From Pestalotiopsis fici W106-1 (lineage: Eukaryota > Ascomycota > Sordariomycetes > Amphisphaeriales > Sporocadaceae), in assembly GCF_000516985.1 (NCBI RefSeq), contig NW_006917091.1, forward strand, positions 1,626,977 through 1,690,976: 64,000 bases of DNA. The letters are read 5' to 3'. The position numbers were made by a program, and so were the translations under genes. Each line of letters begins with the position of its first letter. Position 1 is the first letter of the stretch. The notes under the pieces are model-generated. The model did no database searches, was not told where the DNA came from, and saw only the letters and a program-made list of their open reading frames with translations. Positions 11,818 through 21,682 of the stretch are shown piece by piece.

Positions 11818-13708
11818 ATGACCATCTTCAAGAGCCAGCATCCGGACATTGATCTGCCCACCGAGATTACAATCTTTGAGTGGCTATTTGGGGAAACGTC
11901 TCGTTACTCGCCACTCAATAATGTCCCCGAGGAAGAGCTGGCCGGCTATTTGGATGCATCGACCGAGAAGCGTGTCTCGTGGAAAGAAGTCAAGCAAGCC
12001 GCTACCTTTATATCGACGGCCCTCGCCAAGCAATATGGCTTTCAAACTGGAGACACAATATCTTTGTTTAGCAGGAACTCGATCTGGTATCCCGTCACCT
12101 TGTTTGCAGCCATACGTCTAGGTACGAGAGATTGAAAGGGTATTATGAGTCCATGAAAAAGCCTCCGCTGACAACTATACGACAGGCGGTATCGTGTCTG
12201 GAGCCTCACCAGCATACAATGTGGAAGAAATGACCTATGCCCTAAAGACGGCCAATGCCAAATTCCTCGCCACTCACCCTTCGTCCATTGCGGTGGCCTC
12301 GCAAGCGGCCAAGAACGCGGGAATCCCACAGTCTCGCATCTTTCTGCTCGAGGGTTCCCTGGATGGGTATACGACGGTGCAAGAGCTCATTGATATTGGC
12401 AAGTCTTATGGAGGACAGGGTCAGGTCGCGGCGTACAAACTTCCTCCGGGCAAGAAGAATGGGGATCTCTGTGGATTTCTGAGCTTTTCTTCTGGTACCA
12501 CAGGACTGCCGAAAGCCGTAAGAATCCATCTATTCAAAAGGGGGACTATAGAAAGAAATATGTACAAGTATGCTGACATTTACGCCTCATGACAGGTCAT
12601 GATCTCACACCAAAACGTCATTGCCCAGGCTCTACAAATCCAGCAGCTGACGCCCGAGGAGCCACGGCGCAAATCATTGGGTGCTCTGCCACTGTTTCAC
12701 ATCACGGGTCTCGTGCACAGTCTACACCTCCCCGTCTTCATGAACGCCGAGGTCATTATGCTGCCCGAGTTTTCCATGGAAGCCATGCTAGACGCCGTGG
12801 TGCGGTATCAAATCGCCGAGCTCCTGCTGGTGCCCCCGCTGCTGATCCGGCTGGTGCGCGACCCCGTAGTCCAGCGGTACGACCTGAGCTGCATCCGCCG
12901 CTTCTCGAGCGGCGCGGCGCCCGTGTCCGAGGAGATATTGCAGCTGCTGCAGCAGCGTTTTCCCGGCACCGGGTTCAAGCAAGGGTACGGCATGACCGAG
13001 TCGTGCTCGTGCATCACGGCGCACCCGCCCGACGCCTACGACTGGCGGTACGCGCACAAGGTGGGCAAGATTGTCGCGAGCACTGAGGTGCGCATCCTCC
13101 GCGACAGCGACAGCGACGACGAGGGTACCACCACCCAATCCGAAGCCGACGTCGGCGAGCCCGGCGAGATCCTCGCCCGCGGACCCCAGATCGTCATGGG
13201 CTACCTCAACAATGACGCGGCGACGCGGGCCACGTTTTTGCCCGGCGGATGGCTGCGCACGGGGGACCAAGGCGTCGTGGACGCCGACGGCTTCATCACC
13301 ATAACCGACCGCATCAAGGAGATGATCAAGGTGAAAGGGATCCAGGTGGCGCCGGCCGAGCTCGAGGACCTGCTGCTGGGCCACGCGGCCGTCGAGGACT
13401 GCGCCGTCTTGGGCGTGCCCGACGACCGGGCGGGCGAGCGGCCCAAGGCGTATATTGTGGCCAAGCAGCAGCAGCAGCCGCAAAACCAGACCGGACAAGG
13501 TCATCTCCGGGCTCTAGGGGCCGATATCATCAGATATGTCGAAGAGCACAAGGTTCGGCACAAGTGGGTCAAGGAGATCGAGTTCACCGACGAGATCCCC
13601 AAGAGCGCGAGCGGCAAGATTCTCCGAAGAGTGCTGCGGGACCGCGCGCGACAGGGTACCAATGGTGTCGTTGTCAAAGCTGCCCGGGAGGAAAAGGCGA
13701 GACTGTGA
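11818..13708 (+). CDS. 4-coumarate-CoA ligase-like acyl-CoA synthetase, peroxisomal
   Basis: Exons 11818..12121, 12186..12517 and 12596..13708, 582 aa. Member of the ANL (AMP-binding) superfamily: it adenylates a carboxylic acid with ATP and transfers it to CoA. Motifs: P-loop-like FSSGTTGLPKAV spanning the exon 2/3 junction (about residues 202-214), YGMTES near residue 343, GWLRTGD, the hinge/A8 region DRIKEMIKVKG, and the catalytic-lysine motif PKSASGKILRR near the C-terminus. The protein ends in -ARL, which matches the PTS1 consensus (S/A/C)(K/R/H)(L/M), so import into peroxisomes is likely. An acidic Ser/Asp-rich insertion lies after RILRD and a Gln-rich one after YIVAK. The natural acid (aromatic, fatty or secondary-metabolite-related) cannot be told from the sequence. 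Confidence 0.9.
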
Positions 13709-14169
13709 GATCATGGTGGCAAGTCTTTTCGGAGTTGTACTGGACGATTGAAAACTACGGCATGACACTATGAATGCAGCAAGGCTCATCGAAGACAGAT
13801 ATTTGAGGAAAAATGTGTTCATATATTCAGCATCAGAAATGTATGTACAATTCGAATCGGGAAGAGAGGGAAAAGAAATGAAAGACACAAACCCAGGATC
13901 TCAAGGCTCAGATCAAAGAAAAGTGTCCCCACAGTATATACACGAAAATCCAACCTATTCCACACCGTTTTATTTCATTTCGATCTATGCGACTGCCGGG
14001 TCTCCGCATATGGTCTTTTTCTAGGCTCTAGCCCGTGTCTGTGTCTCGTCTACACCACGAGCCTCCATTCTACTCCAAGCTCGAGGAGCAAAAGTCTGTG
14101 CGAAATACTGATCGAGTCATCTATAGAGTCTTCTGATCACTTTCTATAGCCCAGAGTTGCCGGGGTCAT
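13709..14169. other. Convergent 3' region
   Basis: 461 bp between the tail-to-tail acyl-CoA synthetase and cellobiohydrolase genes. Holds both 3' UTRs; nothing else seen. Confidence 0.55.
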
Positions 14170-15800
14170 TTAGGAGCTGCACGTTTGATATTAGCATTGA
14201 CTTGTACAAAAGTAATCATCTCCATAGACAGGGTTATACGTTTTTACTCACCTCGCAAAAGTCGAGCCAATGGGGCCAAACTTGATGTTGGAGTAGGTGA
14301 CGGTCGAAGAGGCCTGGTTGGCCTCGACATCGCTGGGGACACCCGAGGTGGTGGCGCAGGTACCACGAGCAGCACCGTCGGCGGTGGAGTCAACGGGGTA
14401 GGTAGAGTCGAGCCAGAGCATGTTGGCGGCGTGCTAAAGGGGTAATACATGTCAGTATGGTAGAGCAAGCAAAGCAACCAGGAATATCAACAAATGAGGC
14501 AACTCACGTCGTCCCAGAGAGACATGACCAGGACCATGGGCTCGGCGAGGGCGGCACCCATCTGGGCCAGTCCACCGCGCTTGGCGAAAATGTCCTGGTC
14601 GCCAAAGGCCGTCTTCTGAGCAGTACAGTAGTCGGTGGTGATGGAGTTTCCGGTGACGCCACCGATGCTCGACTCGGAGTTGGGGATGACGACGCCGTCC
14701 TGGACGTAGAAGCGCTTGATCTCGCTCAGGGAACCAGAGTCGTCAGTCAGGAACTGGGTGACAATGGTGAGCTTCTGGGTCGTGTCGAGGGTGAAGCTCG
14801 AGCCGGGACCGTAAAAGGTCTCGTTGCCCTGGCGGTAGCTGTTGAAGTCGCAGCCATCAGGGTCGCAGTCACCGGCGTATCGGTCGGAGGAGTAGGTTCC
14901 ACCGCAGGCGTCGCCCTCGCACGAGTGGTAGGCGCTGTTGGTGCAGGGGTGGGGAGTGTAGGCAGTCGAGATGCTGTTGGCCTCCCAGATATCCATCTCA
15001 GCACAGCAAGCACCCTTGGAACCAGTTCCGGCGTTTTCGTCGTTGGATGAAGGTTCCCAGCCATCAGAGTTGGCCTGCAAAATGTTAGCAACTGTATTTT
15101 TGATTCTTTGGATTAGTTCGCGCTTACAACTCCGTCAATGAACTTGACATCACTGGGGCACTGCGAGTCACAGTAACCAGTTCCGTACTTGGCACCAGCA
15201 GTGTTGGATGGGAAAGCGCTGGAACCACCGTCCAAGTCCATGGACACAAAGTAGACGGCACCGTTCAAGCCGCATCTTGATTTCAAGTCAACAATTGTTC
15301 CGATAACTCCGCGGTCCATTCACTACTTACCCGAGCTTGGAGACGTCAACATCAAAAGTAAACTCATTTCCAAGAAGAGTAAAGCCCTGGTAAGTTGAAT
15401 CGTCTGCCATGAGGTAGAGACGGCTACCAATGTTGGTGCTGTACTGGCCATCGGTAACAAAAGTGAGGCTCATAGCATTACCGCTCGTGGTGACACCATA
15501 GGTATTCGAGTACTCGGCACCGTCCAAGCAGCAGTTGGCAGTGCATGTCTCGGCGTCAGGGCAGAGGGCAGCGTCCCACTCGTTGCCGCTGTAGCAGTTG
15601 GTCGAGCCATCGACTGTGTGCGTCCATCGCCAGTTGGCATCGACGGTCACGGAACCAGCGGTGGTTGTGCAAGAGCCCGAAGCGTCACAGTTGGACCAGC
15701 TCATAGAAGGGTGAGTCTCAGTGGTCAGTGTGCAAGCTGACTGCGCCTTGACGGCAGCAATGAGGGCCGAGGCGGCCGCGATCTTGGAGTGAACTTGCAT
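14170..15800 (-). CDS. GH7 cellobiohydrolase, catalytic core only
   Basis: Exons (minus) 15800..15331, 15275..15128, 15074..14508, 14433..14252 and 14176..14170, 457 aa. Secreted exo-cellulase that releases cellobiose processively from cellulose chain ends (reducing-end type, Cel7A-like). A 17-20 aa signal peptide ends near KAQ; the mature protein starts SACTL, as in other GH7 enzymes. The catalytic motif E-M-D-I-W-E is at residues 232-237 (nucleophile E232, acid/base E237), embedded in [12 protein letters not shown]. There are many Cys residues for disulfides. The protein stops right after GPIGSTFA-, so it has neither linker nor CBM1. The last intron is uncertain: splicing gives a 7-nt final exon (..FASS), while reading through ends at once in ..FAR. 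Long loops ([25 protein letters not shown]) favour cellobiohydrolase over endoglucanase. Confidence 0.93.
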
Positions 15801-18052
15801 GTTGAGCCTGTCAACTTCTGTATGACTTGAAACTGGGAAAGGAGTGAATGAGAAGGAGTGTGGTGTGGTTGAGCAAGCAGAAAGGAATGATGAGATGGAC
15901 GGCACTAGGACTCAAGATATATATCTCGAGAGAAGTGCAAAGTGCCCCTTTAGAGATGCAAATCTCTTAACCAGTCCGGCTTTCGGATGGAAGACTACCA
16001 GTCTACCACAGTGGACATCGGGAGCCAGACACCGCAAAGCCAAAAGTCAAGCAAAGCAATCAATCAACCCTCATGACCACGCCACGACTTGAGGAGGCCC
16101 CATCAAGAGAGGAACCTGCGCCGGATGGCGGGCCGGATAGACTGCTGTTCGTCGTCATGCCTATTCCAGCGACGGGGCACTCTGGCGCAGGTCTCTGCGA
16201 AGGTGGGCCCGTCGACATGTCTCGGCGTCTTGGAATGATGAGTCTGTCCCAAGGTGGCGCGACCATTTTGCACGCGTCAATCGTACATGAAGAGCCTCCG
16301 GCACTGCAAAAAGGCTGACCCGGGGTGAAGAAACGGTAGTCCTTGGCGCGGCGATGTCAATGCTGATTAAGGGTCGCCAGATCTCCTGGGCAGATAGATT
16401 GGGGTTGCCAGAAGCGGCAAGTAGCAGCTAGTAGGGCTGCAATCTGATTGGAGGCTTATTTCCAGGTACACCAAAGGCAGAACGGAGGCCATCTGCCGAG
16501 TATCACCTAAGAAAGCGGCATAGGGCCCGGACTAGGACGGTTCGGGATCGCAATGCCACCCCCCGGACCGGGTGTCGGTCCCTAGAGTATGTTTCGCTTG
16601 TTGGAAGTAGACGCTGTGCCTGGAATCCCTCGTGGCTTGGGGCGAATCGCCATGGAGAAATCATCTGTTTCAACCATTGCAAGATTAGGGAGTGTTGGAA
16701 GATCGACAGACCAACCCCGGACTGGCAGGGATACTCCACAGACTCCTGGCCGTCAGTTTCTCAGCACCAGTCAAGCCAGTTGACCTCCTGAGCCACTACT
16801 CCACCATCCAGGGCAAAAGAATCTTAATTGTTTTATCAGATGACCTCGGTCTCCGTTTGTCCTAGCTCGGGCCCAGAAAGATGCTGGAGCGGCATGATTC
16901 TGATATCGTATTTTCCTTTTTACCCGGAGAGCTGACGAAGCTGGATCCAAGTTTACACCCCGTCAATGGACTTTCTTGTGTATTGTATTGAGAGGTTATC
17001 CAAACTTGACGCACGTGTCTAGGTTTTTTTGTCAGGCGGTCATCTGACGTGTCTCTTGCTCGCGTGCAGAATTATACCGTAATTCTATATTTCCCCGTGC
17101 GTGGGGTATTGGAGAGCGGGCTGTCTACCACCTAGGTTACATATGTTCCCCAAAGTATAATGCGCAAAATTAGAGCGCACGACTGGAGAAATTGGGGTAG
17201 GGGCACCTTCAGATTTAGCACATGCAACCTCAGATATATTACCTCTCGAAATGAACTGAATCGTAACCTGGGCGTCGGTAGGCGGCTACAGACGAGCCGC
17301 ACTTAAGTATATTGGCACTAACTGCTATGGCTCAGCCAGCATGGTGGCGGATTCCCGCGCCGGCCACGAGTTATAGTTTTATCTTCATGCCCACATCAAG
17401 CGCCATAGGCTGACCCCTTCCGAAGTGTTGTGATGTCATGATATTTCGGTTCCAGTGAGACGTGCAAGATGAGTTGCATTTTGCTTATCTATCCAGTGTC
17501 GGAACGAGGCATTGGGTGAACTTTCTGGTCATGGTGGCACATTTATGCGCGCGGAACGCACCATCCGTCCATGGTAATTTCAGCAGAAGATCTACGCCTT
17601 GACAGGTGGTGAATGTCGGTCATACAAGCCAAGTTGGACTCTTCCGGTCAGCGCCAGGAATCAGACGACCACTTTGGTCTTGGTTGCCTATTCAAGTCCA
17701 GCGCGTGAACCAGTGACTACCAGAAAATGCACCTACCGTCGGGGCCGCAAATACTACTGTAGTATCTGTGGCACATAGCGAGCGACGGGGAGCCTCATCC
17801 GAGGGTATGGACAATATCCAGTCGTGATCGCTGATCGGAAACTTGCCGATTCGCTCAAGGATTTTGCTGTTGCATTTTGGCGGCTATGCGCAAATTCAGC
17901 TCGACGGGAACAATGATAGTACTGAGCCAATCGATCGCCAAGCAGTAACTACATCGATACAGATGCTTTTTTATGAAATACTGCGCAAGGATACGATTAC
18001 AGTGTGTTTTTTGTGCATGTTTATACTCCCGTTTCCAGTGAGTCGACGAATC
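15801..18052. promoter_or_regulatory. Cellobiohydrolase upstream region and intergenic space
   Basis: 2.25 kb. A TATA-like element (ATATATAT on the minus strand) lies at about 15917-15925, roughly 115 bp from the GH7 start. Further out are one GGC(A/T)4 match (GGCTTAT, 16453-16459), the pattern bound by Xyr1/XlnR activators, and a CCGGGG near 16319 compatible with the SYGGRG site of the carbon repressor CreA/Cre1. These are single short matches and therefore weak. A possible glycosyltransferase-like relic at 16073-16318 is discussed in the findings. The rest (16.5-18.0 kb) shows nothing recognisable and may hold the 3' UTR of the next gene. Confidence 0.5.
15917..15925 (-). promoter_or_regulatory. 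Putative TATA box of the GH7 gene
   Basis: Alternating AT run on the minus strand about 115 bp before the start codon, in an otherwise mixed sequence. Strongly regulated fungal cellulase genes usually have a TATA element at this distance. Confidence 0.5.
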
Positions 18053-20397
18053 TTACCGCACTGCGGTTACGTCCAAGCTCTCAGCACTGTCGGTAGCAGG
18101 CGTCGATGCAGGTTTCTTCGCTGATCCCGGCTTCTTCTTCCGCTTGCCGCCGCCAACGCCAGATCCCGCAGGCGCTTCACGAACCCAGAGGGCGACGGCC
18201 TCCGCTCTCTCTGTGAGAATCGGGTACTCACGTCCGTCGTCCACTGCCCACCGTTTCTGGGATGATAGGGATGGAGACTTGGCGGTGGCACTGCTTCCAT
18301 TTGCAGGCACCCCAGAGGCAATGGCCTGCTCAGCTTCAGCTCTGCGTTGACGTGCAAGGATGGACGCTCTGAAGCTCGCCTCATCATTGACGCGCTCATC
18401 CTCGAGGGCCTCAATAATCGCCTGGTGTTTGAGTCGGTCTGTTCTTTGTTCATCACTTTCAGTTGGACTTTGCCCCCCTGTGATGGCCAGCGCATTAGCT
18501 GTTGCCGCAGCGCTGGAAAGATTGCCGCCTGGCGACAAAGTAGTGAGAAGAGGTGCTGGGGCGCACAGTGCCTCCCATGACGAGCATAGATCGAGCCAGC
18601 TCTCACTTCTACGCAAGATTTCAATCCAATCGGCCCGGGCCGGAGACCTGCTAGCTTGGAAGACTGGGTAGCCATCTGCCAAACGAGCAAGGCGAGCAAC
18701 CATGTAAGCATGTCTTTGAAGCTCTTTTGCAGATGTCTGAATTAGAGCATGACACAATAGCAAGGAATGAAGGGCATCTGTAAGCAAGGGATGATAAGTG
18801 ACAAACTCCATTGTTGTCACAGGGTTGGAGTCACGGGCAGAGACCAGATCTGTGGAGGGATATGCGGGCAGATCTGCAGGTGGCGTCGCAGAAAACAACT
18901 GGTGAAGCGAGTAGACCGTATGACCTTCTGACCCGTCCGTTGGGCTCGATAGGTCCTGGGTTCCAACGCGATGTCTCCGACTGCGTTGATTGGCTTGATT
19001 GACTAGCTTGGTAAATTCATCTGATAATTCGATGGGCATATTAGGCGAATATTGTAAAGATTTGAGGTACTCCATGTAGTCTCTCAGTGCCCGTTTGGCA
19101 TACATTCTGACAGCCTTGCGGTTCTCCAATTCTCGCTTGGTAGGGCCCGTCTCTGCGGAGAGGGAGTCAATCGTAGGAGATGGCAGCGACGCATCTTTAA
19201 TGGTTGTCGTTTCATTCGAAGCTACATCGGCAGCATCGTTCCTGGGTGACGTACGTTTCAGCAGCGACTGCTCTACGTGGCTGCAGGCCAAGGTCAGATA
19301 GCAACCTGCGCGCTGGAACAAGACTTGGATCTCTGTGCTCCTTGGCTGATCCCGCTCATCCAACGGTGGCAAGTCCCGCCGCCGCGTAGTTCTGGGCTCC
19401 AATTCCATATTGTCATAATCATTTGCAAGTTGGTGCAGGGAAGAGCTGTTGTACGTCCGATAGACAGCCAGGGAACGGGTGAGATCCTGCGCAGCACCTT
19501 CAAAGTCGTCCTTGAACATGCGCACTATAGCCCTAGTTCTCAGTGGTTCACAGTCACCGTGACGTTGATTTATAATTAGGTCCAGGGCGCGGAAATCAGT
19601 ACATTCTGCAAGTTGCCGACTGGGTATCTTTTCGTGAAAGAAATGCACATAGTTGGCATCTGGGTCCTCGGGCGCTCTCTGCATTACCAGACCGGCCACA
19701 TTTTCCAAAGTCGAGGTCGATTGCATGGTGGCCACGCTCGACGCAATCTCATCGATATGATATGCCCGCGACAACTTTTGTGTTGCCTGTTCGCGCAGCT
19801 TGAATCGCCTCTCGGGACTTAATTTCATGCCCCCATTGTTCGCAAAGCCGAGCCCGAGCGCCTGCATCTGATGTGTACCTCCTCCGGCCGACGAATTGGA
19901 CATGGCAGGCGAGGAGACGCCATTGGCAGCTCGGACTGCGAGGTCCGTGGCATTATCAACGAGCTTTCGAATCTTGACCAGGTCGTAAAAGACGGAAGGG
20001 TCGACCGGCCGAGGCAGAGGCATGTAATAATTGGCATTGGCGATGGTCTCGAGGACCTCCAGAGGTAACTGGAGCCATGGTCCGTGAAACGATGAGATGT
20101 ATTTCCAATGTCTGCAAGAAAAAGGCAGCATTAGTGTCTGTTTACACAATGTCTGAAGCCACGAGAAGGGATGGTGGCATAGTGAGCATGGGAAAGCAGT
20201 AGCACGCACTTGTTTCTGCAGATGACGAGTGCCGAGGTCGATGGTTGAGACGCGGTGGACGATTTGTTGGTGCCTTTCTTGCTGCTGCCAGTGGTCGTCG
20301 ACTCGGAAGCTCCATTCGCAGCTTGTACCCGCTGATCGGACCCCTCGCCCAGTGTCGAGGTCTTTGTGGTCTTCTTGCCCATTGCGCCAACAGACAT
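18053..20397 (-). CDS. Conserved fungal protein of unknown function
   Basis: Exons 20397..20210 and 20111..18053, 748 aa. The junction restores the continuous reading VICRNKHWKYISSFHGPWLQ; the unspliced frame would replace the N-terminus with an unrelated one. I recognise it only as a conserved filamentous-fungal family (homologues are sometimes labelled 'histidine kinase group protein', but no kinase domain is visible). Visible features: a Lys/Ser/Thr-rich start, a conserved block HWKYISSFHGPWLQLPLEV, a helical region around HGDCEPLRTRAIVRMFKDDFEGAAQDLTRSL that resembles a TPR-type repeat, an Arg/Glu-rich helix near the end, and a basic tail KRKKKPGSAKK suggesting nuclear or RNA-associated location (inference). 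The second ATG (20382, MGKK..) has the better Kozak context and may be the real start. Confidence 0.75.
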
Positions 20398-21136
20398 GGG
20401 TTATGCGCCAAAGGTTCTGTCCCAAAAAGAATGCGGTTATTATATCGAGTGGAAGCTAAGCAATGCCATGATGGAAGAATGTTGTTAGATAGTTATCGCA
20501 AGCCAAAATGCCATTCAAAAAAACAAAGAACTTGCTCCAACCTCTTTCCGACTTACGCGACCCTGACGTCTTTGGTCGCGAACTTCAAATTTGCTGTCGT
20601 TAATTGACCAAAAGGTCGCGCGCGCCGGTAATTGCGCTAGAATTCTTAGCGTTGATCCCCGAACGGTGCGACTTCAGCCTATCGCCACGTGATTCGTAAT
20701 CTGAATTGTTCAAACTCGAACGCCTCAACTTTGATTTGTGTTCTTGCCATTCTTGAATTTCAAAATATGTGGTGGTTGCCTGATATGTCAAATAATGTCA
20801 CCGCAGTATTTGTTTGGTATTAAGGTCTTCCTGTTGTTTGACAGTGACTTACAGCACTAAGCAAAGGGAACTGGAATCCAGAGCCATATGCAAACCCCCT
20901 AGTTAGTGAAGAGGCAAATGATAAACTTGCTATAATGTATTGCTAAATTATTTATTTTAAGAAGTTTTTTTTTAAAATAATATATATAATATAATTTACC
21001 ATAAGCAGAATAGCTCGTTGTGTTAAATCTAAATGAATTAATAATATTAAATATAATGGAAATAATTATAAATTTATTCGTTAGTGCGAAAAATATCTTA
21101 AGCTATAATAAATGCGCGCCTTCCATAAAACAGTTA
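20398..21136. other. Intergenic with AT-rich relic
   Basis: Between the conserved protein and the tRNA gene. The left half is ordinary sequence with no gene. The right part contains the AT-rich island listed separately. Confidence 0.5.
20930..21115. repeat. AT-rich island, probable mutated transposon remnant
   Basis: About 185 bp of nearly pure A/T with sharp edges, ending 20 bp before a tRNA gene. Composition resembles the RIP-mutated interior of the Copia element at 3.4-8.8 kb. Insertion beside a tRNA gene is common for LTR elements. No LTR or target duplication could be recognised, so origin is inference. Confidence 0.4.
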
Positions 21137-21277
21137 GGCACTTTGGCGGAGTGGTTAACGCGATGCCCTGCTATTTTACAAAAGAAGCGTCATATTTCCT
21201 TCGGGAGGTGACAGTTATCTAAGGAATAGTGTTAGGCATTTCCTTCGGGAGCGAGTGTTCGAATCACTCAGGTGTCG
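21137..21277 (+). tRNA. tRNA-Ser (anticodon GCT) with 60-bp intron
   Basis: Exons 21137..21173 and 21234..21277. Acceptor GGCACTT pairs with AGGTGTC (two G-T pairs) with discriminator G. The D stem is GCG/CGC and box A TGGCGGAGTGG fits the consensus. The anticodon stem ATGCC/GGCAT encloses loop CTGCTAA with anticodon GCT at 21170-21172. A long variable arm (TCC-TTCG-GGA) marks a type II serine tRNA. The T arm GAGTG-TTCGAAT-CACTC contains box B. The intron sits at the canonical place after position 37. A T-run just downstream (about 21280) can terminate RNA polymerase III. The intron contains a near copy of the variable-arm sequence (see findings). Confidence 0.87.
21174..21233 (+). other. tRNA intron (60 bp)
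   Basis: Inserted between positions 37 and 38 of the tRNA, the only place eukaryotic tRNA endonuclease cuts. It is long for a fungal tRNA intron. Its bases 21195-21207 repeat the variable-arm segment at 21239-21251. Confidence 0.75.
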
Positions 21278-21670
21278 TATTTTTGGCAGGCGCGTGGTTT
21301 ATATTTTATAAATTCTTGCATCGTGCTTTCCTTTGTTAATATTTAAAGATTTTTGGCAATATTTATTGTTGTTTGAATTGCCTTTTGGCAAGAGCAGTCT
21401 TGGGCTAGCGTTGCTGGCGTGTTAGCTCTGTAACGTGGTAGTTCCTTCCCGCAGCTACGGAGCTGAGTATCTTTGTCCCTCAACTCCGAACGTGCATTTT
21501 TTAAGTTTTAACCTCGTTTGCTTTCCACTCTTTCCTTTGGCATTCCAAGAAGTAGGCCGCTGCAGGTTGGACCGCTTATGGAATAAATCTCTGCCATGTA
21601 TACTGCGTGTGGCAAAGCTTTGGCAGGGCTTCTCCGTCTGTATACCACTTGCTGGTAATAATAATACTTT
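21278..21670. other. Intergenic; promoter and leader of the Zn2Cys6 regulator
   Basis: About 390 bp with the Pol III T-run near 21280 and otherwise nothing recognisable. Confidence 0.5.
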
Positions 21671-21682
21671 ATGACACAATGA
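21671..21682 (+). promoter_or_regulatory. Minimal uORF overlapping the regulator start codon
   Basis: ATG ACA CAA TGA: a three-residue upstream ORF whose TGA stop (21680-21682) overlaps the main ATG (21679-21681) by two bases. Such an arrangement can force termination-reinitiation and damp translation. The sequence fact is certain; use in vivo is inference. Confidence 0.55.

Noticed and set aside
12788..13504. 238-codon minus-strand ORF
   Set aside because: Antisense shadow of the acyl-CoA synthetase exon 3.
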